This document shows positions 45,763 through 57,866 of a stretch of DNA of 64,000 bases, piece after piece. Under the pieces are notes generated by a model. That model did not search any database. It saw nothing but the letters and a program-made list of their open reading frames with translations, and was not told the origin of the DNA. Numbering within the stretch: position 1 is the stretch's first letter; every line of letters begins with the position of its first letter. This DNA comes from Eremochloa ophiuroides (taxonomy: Eukaryota > Streptophyta > Magnoliopsida > Poales > Poaceae). The DNA is taken from assembly GCA_038502445.1 (NCBI GenBank), contig JAHLJS010000008.1, positions 66,835,306-66,899,305 on the forward strand, given 5' to 3'. The position numbers and the translations under genes were made by a program.

Positions 45763-46805
45763 TGCCTTCAATTTCCTTGCCGCCACTCTTCACGACGTCG
45801 CACGGGCACGGCAGCTAGCTCCCAATGCAGCACCAGCACCAGCACCGAAACGAACGAACGAACGAACAAACGAGCAAGCTCAATCAAAGTTTGCTGCTGT
45901 GCTACTGGGACGCGGTGAGACGCCAGAACTTATATAGGTGACAGGGGGGTTTGTCCGGAGGTGAGCGCAGGACAAGAGCGTTGATGGTTTTCACGCCGCC
46001 ACCGGCCAAAAGCCCCGTCTGTCTCCACTATGCCGCTTTGTCCTCGCTCACGCTAGGAATCATCGAGCTCGAGTCGAGCTGAGCTGCAGCGGCACTTTGT
46101 CAGGTGGCGGCCGCGATCGAGACGACACGAGCTGCGCGCGCCCGTGCGCAGCTCGATCGACCGATTTTCGATTCAGCCATTCCAGGCGTGTGTTTTTTAC
46201 GGTTTCCCTGACAGCATATTTGCGTTTCCAAAACATGCCGCAACAAGGAGGGAAGGCAGGCAAGTATCATTCCGTTTGCCCGGCGGCTTTGGCGCGCGCC
46301 GCGTCACGGCGACGACAAGATAGCGGCAAGCCATCGGAGAAACCCGTGCGGGGCTTTTGGCGGGGCTAAGCTTGTCCGGGCCTGTAGACATCTTGTACGG
46401 TTCACCGGGTCTGAGCGCGAACTCGTCGTGCTTGGAATATTTTTGTTGAGCTAGCTCCACAGCTGCATGCTCTTATCATTTCATCATTTGCTACAGCTTC
46501 GGGTCATCCCCGACATCCTGGTGCAGCAAACTCCCACTTGGCAACTCCGCCAGCCGTTATTACAGCCAGGGCACGCACGGTACGCCGCGCTGACACTCGC
46601 GAGTACGCGGCATGATAGAGAGTGGCCTCTTTGGCAGCGCTCCGGTAGTTTCGCTCCCGCGAAAATCAGGAGAGCGCTATATCCCAAGACAGATATGGTG
46701 GATCGACGGGCCTCAAAGTGGTCCACCGACCTAAGGGGTCGCTCAACCCCTTATGAGGCTCACTTTCTCCATTCTTTTAGTTCTTGAGGTTGTCTACTCA
46801 ACAAC
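45763..46805. other. Promoter and upstream region of the AP2 gene
   Basis: The leader has an (acga)n-like run at about 45850-45875. GC-rich DNA extends to about 46430. ORFs here overlap on both strands and lack splice sites or family likeness. No gene is seen. Confidence 0.45.
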
Positions 46806-46985
46806 CGTGTGTTTTAGCAAAACCCAGCACATGGGTGTTTGGTAGCTCCAAAACACACGAATTTCAGTAACCAGCAAAAGCGTGTATTTTTAGACTAACT
46901 AGCACATGGTTATTAGATGCCTAAGAAACACACGAATTTGAACTCAGGAAAAAACGTGTGTTTTAGGAGAATGTAGCACACAAAT
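46806..46985. repeat. Tandem repeat, period about 75 bp, with inverted cgtgtgtttt motifs
   Basis: The units start with cgtgtgttttag at 46806, cgtgtattttta at 46881 and cgtgtgttttag at 46955. Each full unit also carries the inverse aaacacacgaattt, so a unit could fold on itself. The gagcacatggtt-like middle is shared. Confidence 0.65.
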
Positions 46986-47273
46986 TCCGTGATGCAAATA
47001 AGGCCCACGACTATGTTGTCTCTGTTGTTTTTGCTGTTGCCTTCTGTCCAAATTTTTTTTATGGACTCGGGCTGAGTGTGAGTGCTCACCCGAATGTAGA
47101 ATTTAGAGAAATCTAACCCAATAGAGCCAAACTTAGTTTCTACCACATTTCCCTGCAACATACCAACACAGATAATCTAGCCTACAGAAACACAAATCAA
47201 ATAGGACAAATGAGAGGTGTGTGTTGACCCAAATAAAAATAATAATTTGAACATGTTTTAGCACAGATCACAA

Positions 47274-47650
47274 GAACAATTTTTTTTTCTATGAAAGGAA
47301 AAAATCACAATTTTTTTTCCTATGGAAGGAAAAAATCACAATTTTTTTTCCTATGGAAGCACAATCACAAATCACAAGAAACAATCTTTTCTATGGAAGG
47401 ACGATCCCCATTTTTTTCCAAGGAAGCACAATCACAGGTCACAAGAGACAATTTTTTTTTCCTATGAAAGGATATGTCACATTTTTTCCTATGAAAGCAC
47501 AATCACAGATCACATGAAACAATCTTTTTCTATAGAAGGACATATCATAATTTTTTTCTATAGAAAAACAATCACAGACCACATGAAATATTTTTTTTTC
47601 TATGGAAGGACATGTTACAATTTCTTTCTATGGAAGCACAATAGATCTGC
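47274..47650. repeat. Minisatellite, unit about 60-66 bp
   Basis: Units contain caattttttttcctatggaa, then gcacaatcacagatcacaag and aaacaatc, with tatggaaggac variants. About six units are present. The array keeps one frame open at 47322-47708, which is a by-product of its period. Related pieces occur at about 51415-51540. Confidence 0.8.
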
Positions 47651-47664
47651 TCCGCGTGGCGAAA

Positions 47665-47925
47665 AGCTCATTGTCAATCACAGAGAAAATTTTGATTTTA
47701 AGGGGTAATTTCTTTTACCACATATCAATCATTATAACATCCACCTCTCCATTGTTCTTCATTAGCCTGTAGAGAGATTTAGTTGTGAACTTTCCTAAAG
47801 CTTCTAAGGCTCAGACCACCATATCATCTACTTCTGAGAACAGCACTAATTCTAAGAATTCCTGCAGCTCATTCCACTCAGCTATCTCGTCATTTCCAAG
47901 TCTTCTCCTTAAATCTAGGACAAAT
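47665..47925 (-). pseudogene. LINE-type reverse transcriptase C-terminal remnant (zf-RVT region)
   Basis: The minus strand shows RLGNDEIAEWNELQEFLELV, then VDDMVV, a TGA, ALEASGKFTTKSLYRLM, a TAA, and KKLPLKIKIF. The pattern W-x-L-x-x-x-G-x-F-T-x-K-S-L-Y followed by KLPLKIKIF is that of the zinc-binding region after the reverse transcriptase of plant non-LTR retrotransposons and their derived genes. Two in-frame stops, at positions where Trp or Lys codons are expected, show it is dead. The minisatellite at 47274-47650 begins right after it. Confidence 0.6.
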
Positions 47926-49667
47926 TAAAAGTTAAATAGGAAAAATAGTGTATACTTGCAGAATATATAGATCAACTAGCAGAAAAACGAGAACATGAGG
48001 AGGCAAAATTGTTCAACACCAACATATTGCATATACTTAGAACTACAATTGCGATGCCCGATAGTTGCAATTTCCATTATCGCTCATTGCAATTATGTAA
48101 TTCAATGTTTTATTTGTTTGGTTTTCATCAACAGAGCACTTCAAAATTCCGTAGTATACTATGGATGCATCTTATATCTATAGAAAGTAGATGAAGCATA
48201 CTTTTCTAGCTATGAGGTTTTTTGAACTCAAAATTGAGTATTATGTCTGAGGAAATTCTCTATCACACAGAAACCAGCCATCACCTAAGCTGTTCTAGCT
48301 GTTGTTAGGACTCCACCTACACTCCCATCAATAACTCAGTAGTCAGGACCATACAAAGCAATGCAAAGCCCTCTGCTTCGAGTTCGTGTGCCACCATCAT
48401 CTAGCACCAAGTATGATCCGGAAAGGCACGGGTTCTCAAATCAACCATGCCAAATCAACAATAAAGCACAAGGGTACAAAACTAAATGAGAACAGAATAA
48501 TCATAGTATGGCCTGCACTGCAGCCTCAAACAAGGATATAACCCCAACCTTGGACTGAAAGCAGAGGTTCTCAGCATACTTAACTAAGAGAAAGTGTGGA
48601 AACAAATGCCTCCTTTTATTAAGCTCCTACATCTACAGCAGGTGTTGTGTGATTTTGTGAAGTGATAACTGATAACACAGGTACAGCTATAAACAACTAA
48701 CACATGTCATTGATTTGTTCTATGCACTCAGAGAAAAACATTCTCACCACATGATAAAAGTTTGGAAAAATACTTAAGCTTCCGCATGCAGGGAAAAAAA
48801 TCAAAACAATTGTACAGCTCACATGCGCATCGTCCTAACCAATCATCATTTTCTAAAATCACTTAGAAACCACAATCCATTAGCAACCCTTCCTCGACTG
48901 GAAGTTGCAGTTCTTTTCTGGCACACAAGGGTTTCATTTTGAGATCTGTGCATTGCCAAATTGCCTATATTTCATTTCATTTTGATGACAAAAAATGTGT
49001 CAATTTTTTTACAAAGTACTCATTGGTAACTTGGAGCAGCACAAGCAAGAAGTCATTACCTTGATTTGCAAAGATAACGCGCTTATCCCAAAGTCAGGTA
49101 CCATCAGGTTTTCATATTAACCAAGCAATAAATTTCAGGCTGCAAGTATCATAGTTTAGATTCTGAAATAGAGTTCCCAATTGCAAAAACAAAAAAACAA
49201 AAAAAAAACTGCATAAACTACATAAATTGGAATTGTAGTATGATTCACTTTTAGATTAATCACAGCTAAAACAGCAGTATGATGATTCACTTAAAATTAG
49301 AAAAATTAACAATACTAAAAGAAAAAGAAGTGAAGCACAGCAAACAAAATCTCCTCTATATATCAAACTCGTCATGATGGATGACAAACAACATATATAG
49401 AGCAAAGCTGAGTGGACCTCTGTGTACATGGCATATCAGGTGCATTAACATAGCTCAATATTGCTAACATAATTGACCACAACCAAAAAATTAAGGAACA
49501 AATCGAGGATCTGTGCAAACTATAGGATGCAGATCATCGTTCACTAAACACAGGCTCACAAACATAATGCAAAGGATACAAAAAATTGGGGATCTAAGAC
49601 TTAGAAAGCTCGAAGAGTGTGATTTCCCATAAACTTGATCAGACAAACAAACAACCACCGTAAATAC

Positions 49668-49786
49668 CTCAATTTTGATTCCAGGTGAACAATCTGGCGC
49701 ACTTTGGACAGTAGATCCTCTTGGCACATGGTGAGTTTTTCTTCCAGATAAACACTTTTGGTCGATTGCCAATATAAAACCATAGC
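49668..49786 (-). pseudogene. Exon-like fragment, possible coiled coil, unrecognised
   Basis: An AG acceptor precedes 49786 and a GT donor follows 49668. Between them the frame reads AMVLYWQSTKSVYLEEKLTM and CQEDLLSKVRQIVHLESKL, an amphipathic pattern. It may be an isolated exon of a lost gene. Nothing in phase was found around it, and it could be chance. Confidence 0.2.
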
Positions 49787-49846
49787 CTGCACATATCCAT
49801 TCAATAGGTCAACACATATATAAAGAAATGTGTGGGGGGCTGGGGT

Positions 49847-49871
49847 GGGGGGGGGGGGGGGGGGGGGGGGG
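49847..49871 (+). repeat. G25 homopolymer
   Basis: Twenty-five consecutive G bases follow a ggggggctggggt lead-in. Such tracts can form G-quadruplexes and are also typical places of sequencing length error. Confidence 0.9.
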
Positions 49872-52619
49872 CAGATAACTGATTCAACCACAGAGGCAAG
49901 CTTTCCGAACATATGTTTTTACTGCTTAATCAAATGTAAAAAGGGAACCAAAATAGTGGCAAAGTTATTTATAAAGACAGGATATTGCACATGCTATGCA
50001 CCATAATTGCAGTATTTTAAGTGTGCAATTTACTACTAATAAATGTGCAATCAGGAAAATGGTGCTTCTACATAAAAGGAATACAATAAAATCACAGTTC
50101 AGTAGAATTCTAACGCAATTTGAAGTATAAATACATCATCCTACATGACTATATAACAAAATAATAATAATTTTAATCATATAGTGTTTAAACAATATTA
50201 GATAAAATATCATTGTATGATACCACTCCAATCTCACTGCAATATTTGAGAAGGATTCAGACAGAATAAAGCTGCACCAAATCTAGAAAATTGGTCTGGC
50301 CTATCCTAATTCCCTTTTGAGGAAAAGCTGCACAGCACAACTAGAAATTCCACCCTCTCTTACCAATAGCGTTTATACTATGTAATTTGGAAAAAAAAAT
50401 ATTTGAACTGCTTAATGATTTTCTTGTTCCTCCATGCCACCAACATTCTTATGCTGATGAGATCACAGACCTAGACTAAACAAATCTAACTATCTTTGGC
50501 AGTCAAAAACAGAGAATCCAATTTCAGAGATACCAACAAGGAGGCCCATTCCTTGGTTCTACAGGTTGCCACAAAACAAAAATGAAAAATAAAGGCCAAA
50601 AGCAGTTTATATGAGCACAATAGCTGGCTAGTCCTGCCGCTGCCCATCTGTCCTACAAAAACAACAAGCAGAAGCAGTTTGCAGCTGCTCCTGCATCTCA
50701 TTGGGTTGGAGTCACAAAAGAGAAGAGTTCTAACAAATCAGTAATTGGTGAATGCAGCTAACAAATACCAGGTTCCTATTGTCGCTGGGTCTCAGGAAAA
50801 GATGAGGAACAGAGATCTACACAACAACCAGACTGCTACTTAATTCAGTAAACCAAATTAGGGATACTGCTAATTGATGGAGTAGTAGAAGGTGGACTAA
50901 AATTTGATGACACTGAAACTACAGACTGACACTAACCTCTCCAGGGATCGTTCAGGATAATAGGAAGTCCTCTTATACAATTGTACCAAGACCAGCTTGC
51001 AAATGCCAAAAAATATGAATTGTTCATTCAATGCATAAAAGTGAATAACACAAAAATTGGTGTTAGTAAATAAATAGTCAGATCATATTACTTAAAGCAT
51101 CAGAGTCACAACTTAAAGCATCACAGTCACAGGTATTTTAGAGGCAAGCAAACCATGATGTGCTTGCCCTGCGGATAGAGCTTACCTGTGGGCTATGGCA
51201 AACCATTCCATTCCCTAGGAACAAGCACAGCAACCACCTCATGTGGAACAACCGAACAAGCACAGCCTCAAAACGAGATCTACACAAGCAAACCATTCCA
51301 ATCAGATCAAATAAACTGAGGGGAATAAATTGAGGGGAACAGAAGCAAACCCCAACCCCAACCCTAACCGGAGCAGCATGAAGCCAGGTGCAGCTGTGGG
51401 GGCAGAGGGAACGGACAATTTTTTTTTTTATGAAAGGACAAGGACAAATCAAAGATTTGTGTTGGCACAAATCACAAGTAACAAAGTTAAAGATGTGTTA
51501 ACACAAATGACAAGAGACAATTTTTCTATGAAAGAACAAGGAAAAACATGGTGTAGGCGGAACAAATCACAATACTGTGAAGAAACCCCACACCAACTCG
51601 TGAAGAAGCAATTCAGTAGAGCATAAACAATAACTTATAGATTAACTGGATGTTGGGTATAAAAAGACAATATCAGTATATCACTATCTTCTTATCAATA
51701 CAGGTGTCTAGGTTTTGAACATACCATCCATGCATTCTTCATGCATCTCCTAAAATCTTCAAAAATAGAGCACAAGAGTGAAAAGCACAACTATGTTCAG
51801 AAGCATACGATGATGTCCATCCCATCAGATGACTAGAGAAGACGAAAGGTACTCCATTGATAAGTTTGTCTTTTGGACTAACTTATTGTGGCAGAGCAGT
51901 AACTTTTGACCAGCAGGGCAATTTACAAGAAAGATAATGTTCAGAGAAAATTCGAGGAAGTTTCATCAGCCCACGTACTTTATATAAATACCTTTTGCTT
52001 ACTGTCAGTTTTCTAAAGCAAATAGGGTTCATATGAAGGATGCAGTGTGGTCCTGAGAACCTAGTGAGGCAGTGCAAGCAAAGCTAGATTCATCATCAAC
52101 ACCCACTGCTACTGGGAAATGAAGCAGACATGCACAACACTGGGAAAGCTAGCAAGAATGACTTGTTTATCAGTACTAATAAAGATGATAAACTAGGACA
52201 CAACCACAAAATCATGACAAATATAGAATGACATACTAGCTCTAGCACAAATCACAAGTAACAATTTAGTAACAATGAGGTTAACGGTTAAATAACAGCA
52301 TATTGCATATGCTTAGAACTACAATTGCAGTGCCTGATACTTGAAATTTGCATTATATCAAACTGCAATTATGTAACTGAATCTTTAAATGTTCATGTCT
52401 TATCACGTGGTTCTTGTTTTGATGTATAGGTGCACATTCTAACCACTGCATTATTACACTCATGCATTGAAGCAGTCTAATAAGGCGTATATGCAACAGT
52501 AAGATATGATGGTAGTAACAGCCTTGTAAGGCAAAAGCACACAGTTAAATATCATGGTTGCCTAGGCCAACAAGCTCATCAACACATCAACTAAAAGTAA
52601 CAATGGCGAGTCATTTTTG

Positions 52620-54038
52620 TCAAAATGTACTTACAATGAATTGTGGCAGCGGATATTGGTATTTGGTAAGTCTCCACTAGCTCCATCATTAAGTAAACCA
52701 AATTGGAGAATGGGCTATCAAGAACCATTCCTGCAGCGGATGGATCCTCCGCTCCATACATTAGACTGAAAATAATAAAGATAAGAGTGAAAGGATGGAT
52801 ATAGTTTAGAGGTATTGAAACATGGCATATATTGTTTTAAAAATAAGATCAATGTCAGCTACAAACTTCAAAATAAGCAAGTGATTTTTTTACACCACAA
52901 GCTAAGATAGGATGATATGTCTCCTATTATGCCATTTGTGCTCTTTGGCAATTGCAACAAAACTGGCTTGTGGAAACAGAATCCTAATAGTTTCTCCATA
53001 TTTTAGTAATTATGATAATAATTGATAAAGGAAAAAAAGGCTCTCTTCTCTTAGATTGTCAGATATGTCATATTTTAATTCCAAGCAAACAGAATGCTTC
53101 AGCCCAAACAAACCAAACAGATTTACAACAAAAAATGGTCTAACCCTAAATCATATTATGGCTGCACTAAGGTGGACTAAGTGCAATCATGAGTTACTTC
53201 AAGGCCAGATTCATTTAAATAAGGGATTACCTTTTGATCGCACCCACTGAGCGAGACCACAAACCAATGCAAGATGCATCCCCATCTGTTCGCAAATAGT
53301 TAACCACATCTTTCAGATCTTATCTCTGTTAAACAAAAGAGAGTTCATTAGCAGGTGCTCTTTTATAACAACAAAACCATTTATGAAAATATACTGTTAC
53401 TAAGATATTTACTTAGAGAACAGAAATCAGGTGGAGAACATAAATCTCTCCATGCTATAGCTTTGATTAGTCTTCTACGCAAAGATATACGATGTTTCTT
53501 CAAATACTTCTGAATAAAAATCAACAAATGCAAAAATATTTTCTACAACTCATTTCTCAAGTTTCCTGGCTATATTTCTACAAAGACTCAATGCAAAAAC
53601 TACACAAGCAAACTGAATCTTCACAATAAGAACAAGTTCAGTTTCTATCCTCTATAACCACAAGAACTCACATAATTCCAGCCTAAGGTGACATGCTGTC
53701 CTTCAGAGACTCCAGAGTCCAGACCCTGAAAAGTCTAGTGTGAAGACTATAATGTTTGACGGTAGAAGAATAATAGCGGCTTCACTAGCATCAGCTCCGC
53801 ACCCACTGGAAAATAAATAATGTAGATCAATTAACGCAAAGCCAACAGAAGAGATAAATATCATAAAAAATGTATAAGGACTAGGTTTTGACTTTCTTAT
53901 AGGTGGCATACAATTTATACTAGCACAGATTAACAAATTAACAAATACTATAATGTTGACGTGCATATAGTCATACATGTTTCCATGACAATATATGACA
54001 CAAGGAAGAGGTTTTCCTTCAGGAATCACAACAGACAA
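52620..54038 (-). pseudogene. Alpha/beta-hydrolase gene, decayed
   Basis: Recognisable pieces in gene order on the minus strand: PEGKPLPCVIYCHGN (about 54027-53981); SGCGADASEAAIILLPSN and VFTLDFSGSGL (53812-53715), followed in another frame by QHVTLGWN (about 53690-53667); DLKDVVNYLRTDGDASCIGL (from about 53320); and LMYGAEDPSAAGMVLDSPFS (from 52766). They match the plant serine hydrolase family with oxyanion HGN and nucleophile elbow GRSMG. Here the elbow reads SRSVG, losing a glycine, and the frame changes in at least three places, including a short duplication near 52660. N-terminal and C-terminal exons were not found. I take it as a pseudogene or captured fragment. Confidence 0.7.
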
Positions 54039-57000
54039 GCCTCTTCAGGGAGACTAAAAAAATCACAAAATCCTCCAAATCCTAAAATCCTGCTACAATG
54101 TGGGAGCATGCAGAAGCAGCGGAATGCAGCCAAGCTGCAGATTGAAGGAAAGCAGACTCATCCTACATGAACTTGAATCGAACCACAAACACATCACAGA
54201 TGCCATGAATTCGTAGATCTACTGAACCTCAACTAAAAATGGAATCCATCCAATAAAACAGAGGGGAGAGCACGCCGCGTAAGAAGACCTCCTGACCTCA
54301 AGGTATGGCGGAGACGACTGAGCTTCCGAAACGCCGAGGAGGGGATGCCGATGGGAAGGAGCACGGTGAGGGGCAACAAAACAATAGCCAGTGATTCAGT
54401 GAGGGGGGAGGGCACAAACAGAGACAGGGCGGGGCGGGGCGGGGGCGGAGCGGCGAGGTCGCCTCTCTAATTTCCGTGACACTGATAGGGGCAAATCACC
54501 AGGGGAGCGCGAGCTCGCCGGAGCAAATCGCCACAGCACCAGTGCGTCGCGTTACGTCGAGGGAAGGAAGACGAAGGAAATGAAATGCTGGAAAGGAAAA
54601 GGCGTCCGCGGCGCCGACAGGATGACCCCAAGAGGCAGAGACACAACAAAAATTCGTGTGCCAGGAGGAGAAGAAACACTCGTGTGCTCTATAGCATTCC
54701 TCTTCTTTTATAGCATAATAGATCCTTGCATTATTCTCATAATCAATAAAACTAATAGAACTGGTTACAAATAAGCCATATTACTGAGTTAATAATAAAA
54801 TCCTTATTTTTATGTTAGACTTGATGGTTGGACTTTATAATGTAATGTCAGTCAACAGAGCGTAGTCCTGACGCTAGGTACAACAGCATTGTACAGCTAT
54901 ATGTCAACAATGTAGACCTACATCCTATTCTTTTGGCTGAAAATAAGCGCTGATTTTGACTGGTACTGATTTGTTGTGAGAGAAAAATACTGTTTCGTAG
55001 CTGAAAATAAGCGCTGATTGGTCAAAAGAACAAGCTGCTAATCAACACGATAGCAATCAGGTGGAGACACATGACACACAAAGAGATTGCATGCATAAGC
55101 TAAGGGATGGTGATATAGTTTCTGATTGCATATCAACAATGCAGATTACCATCTCACTTTTTTCTAGGTCTTTGGAGGGATAAAACTCACTATCTCTGTG
55201 GCGGGTGACTGATGGTTTGTTTAATCATCAGTCACCAATTTGGATCGTAGGATGGACATCTGACGCTAGTTTCTGTTGCTGTTTATAAACATGCGTGCAG
55301 CCTTCCCTATCCCATTGTTTGGCTCGGCACAGTCTACAACCAAATAAATCGAGAGTCAATGGAGTGATAAATGAACAGTATGCAGGAGAACGCACCATCG
55401 CTCGCCATGCTCACCCGACAGACATGCATGTCGCCGTGCCTCGCCTCACCTGGATCTCGTGGTGCTCCCTACGCCCTCGCCTCAATCACGGGAGAAGAAA
55501 GAGGAGAGAGAGAGAGGGAAGGGACTGAAGGTAGGAGAAGAAAGCGGAGAATGGGGAAAGAGATAAAAGACGCCCACAAATAGCACGAAACGACCACAAC
55601 CACTCATTCTACATCGGACGAATGGCAAAAGTTGACTGATAAAAAAACAAGCCATCAGTCGACCGACATAGAGTAAATCTGTAAAACTAAGGAGGGTTAA
55701 GAACCAATCAAATTCAATTGATCTCATCACATGGACCACCTGGAGGAAGCATAGGATCCATGGCATGGATTAGTCATGGATTAATGATTAGTAATTAGTC
55801 TTAAGAATATTGCCATAGCACGGACGTTTGATGGCGATAAAGTCCATCTGACGCTCGCCCCGCATGCCAGCCCTGACGCTTGACCCACCCCATCTGCACA
55901 CCCTTGCCCCGCTCCCATCTAGTCGCGAAACCCCCCGTCCTCATCCCTATCTGTTCGCCCCGCCCTCACAGGCACACCCTTGCCCCGTCATGCCCCTGAC
56001 TGCCACCCCTAGCACGCTGCACGTTACGTTTGCTGGTCACTGGCTTGCTATGCCCCATTACCAATGCGTCCCTGACTCTCCTAACAACAAGAAACACGTG
56101 CAACATGGAGCATGAATCAACATACGTCCTAAATAGATGAAACATCTATAATATACACTTGTACCATATATATAAAACATATGCAACATCTAGATAGAAC
56201 GCTTTCAACTTGTAATATGAAAACATTTGTTGCAACAGCAAGACTTGAAACAGATAAAACATTTTGGAACGTACCGTTGCAACATATGTCTGAAAATAGA
56301 TGCCACATCCGGATAAAAAAACGCCGCAATATACATCAGCAACAGATGAAATATTTTGAACAAATTCTTGCAATATGCTTCTGAAACACTCGCAACATAT
56401 GCAATATGTGCAACATTCCCGATCTACTTTTACAACATCTATATGAAACAGTTGTAACATATACCTCTAAAACATCTGAAACAACTAAAACGTACATCTA
56501 GAACATTGAGGGGGGAGCCTGGCGTGGGGAGCGACATGGCCACCGGGGTTGTGGAAGCTTGGTCGCCGGGGTGAGAGAGGGCGCCGCCGGGGGTGGGGAG
56601 GGCGTCGCACCAGGGTGGGGGAGAGCCTCTAACTCCCCTATAACAGAGCTGTGACACACCTCCATGAATCTTGCTGGAGGGGACTAGATCTCACTCGTGC
56701 TCTATGGATCTCACGGTGTGGGGAGAGGACCGCCGGATCTGCAAACATTGGGGGGGGGGGGGAGCTCCCAGTGGGGGAAGACACTGGGGTGAAGGAGGAC
56801 GCGGGTTGCGCCAGCCCCGCCATCTTCTCTATCTCTGGCACTGCGGCGGCTTAGGTTTCCGGCGAGCCTCCCTCACCCTAGACCTTCCCGCGCTGACACT
56901 GTTGCCGCTGCCCCCCAAGCCCCCTGACGACCTTCCCTGCCGCTTGTCTTCCCTTTCTCCCTATCCCCCTTCCTTCTATACCTAGCGGAGAATGCTGCCG

Positions 57001-57139
57001 AAGATGGAGACGACGCCAGCGAACTTCGATGGTGGGCGCCGGAGATGACGGCGGCGGCGACAAGCTCAGGCGCGAGCAGCGAGTGGCGATGCCAGCGCGG
57101 CGGCGGGTAGCAAGCGAGTGGGGACGGGGGGTGATCGGA
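54039..57139. other. Intergenic, repeat-rich region
   Basis: A GC-rich island at 54410-54570 could be an old leader of the hydrolase pseudogene. At 54940-55020 the motif ctgaaaataagcgctgatt occurs twice, 62 bp apart, a piece common in grass MITEs. A (ag)n-rich tract is at about 55496-55560. At 56750-56762 there is a G13 run. I see no gene. Confidence 0.4.
56100..56520. repeat. Degenerate array of gcaacat / gaaacat motifs
   Basis: Short words such as catatgcaacat, gaaacagataaaacatttt and ttgcaacatatgtctgaaa recur every 20-40 bp for about 400 bp, then give way to GC-rich DNA. Such tracts are common in grass DNA transposon ends, but I could not define terminal repeats. Confidence 0.45.
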
Positions 57140-57603
57140 GAGCGTTCTCCTGTCCTCGGACAGGAAGATTGACGGCCAAACAGCGCCTTGAGTTTGACGT
57201 CCTGCAGTTTGTTGAGGTTGGTGATCACCTTCTTGTTCACGACCTCCATGGGGAGGTCGTTGGCGATGAGCGCGAAGTCGAGAAACTGCAGGCCGGCGTA
57301 CATCGTTTGGTATAGACTGTTGAGCTGAGCGCGGCGCTGATGAAGCCGGAGTCGACGCTGGCCTTGATGACGGAGATGAGCTCGGCGCCCCCCGGGTGGG
57401 AGTGCAGTGGCGCGACGACCATCACCATCCGCGCGGCGGAGCTCGATGCTCATCCCGTTCAGGCCGGGGAACGTGGTGCCGGGGCTGCCGTAGTGCAGTG
57501 ACAACTGACAAACATCGACCAAGAAACGACGCAGTGCAGCTGCGACCAGACGGGGGTCGTCCGCTGATGATGCAACCAGAGCACTTTCGAGGAAGGCAAC
57601 CAA
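57140..57603 (-). pseudogene. Unrecognised broken gene fragment
   Basis: The minus strand reads VAFLESALVASSADDPRLVA and RRFLVDVCQLSLHYGSPGTT, then changes frame to MVVAPLHSHPGGAELISVIK and VDSGFISAALS (57428-57330). It returns to the first frame for YAGLQFLDFALIANDLPMEV and NKKVITNLNKLQDVKLKALF, ending near 57160. The smooth protein-like sense across frames shows a real gene ancestry with at least two indels. I do not recognise the family. It sits just beyond the 3' end of P5CDH on the same strand. Confidence 0.45.
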
Positions 57604-57866
57604 TGCATAGATGTTGTGTCACTAATCCGATATCTAATCCAACCATGTATATCTCAAGTACAGGGGGAACGAACATTTATTGTGTCTTCTTGAGGTCGAG
57701 GGTGCAGTCGCGTGCAGAGAATGCATGTGCCTAGGCATTGCACGAGGCCACTAGCTCTCTCGGTTCCTGATGCCCACAGACTACTCCGGTCCTTCCAGCT
57801 TCGCTTATCTTCCCCTTTTATTCCCCATGAATGATGACATGGAACGGTCTCTCCTCGTCTAGCTAA

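Larger units (their letters stand above)
47926..52619. other. Gene-poor AT-rich region
   Basis: No intact gene. The block cttagaactacaattgc followed by gtgcctgata-like sequence occurs at about 48037 and again at about 52312, with further similarity to the right of each, so parts of this region are duplicated. A G25 homopolymer is at 49847-49871. One exon-like open stretch at 49786-49668 (minus) is listed separately. Confidence 0.45.

Noticed and set aside
47322..47708. 128-codon ORF on the plus strand
   Set aside because: It is a repeat translation of the minisatellite plus antisense of the LINE remnant.
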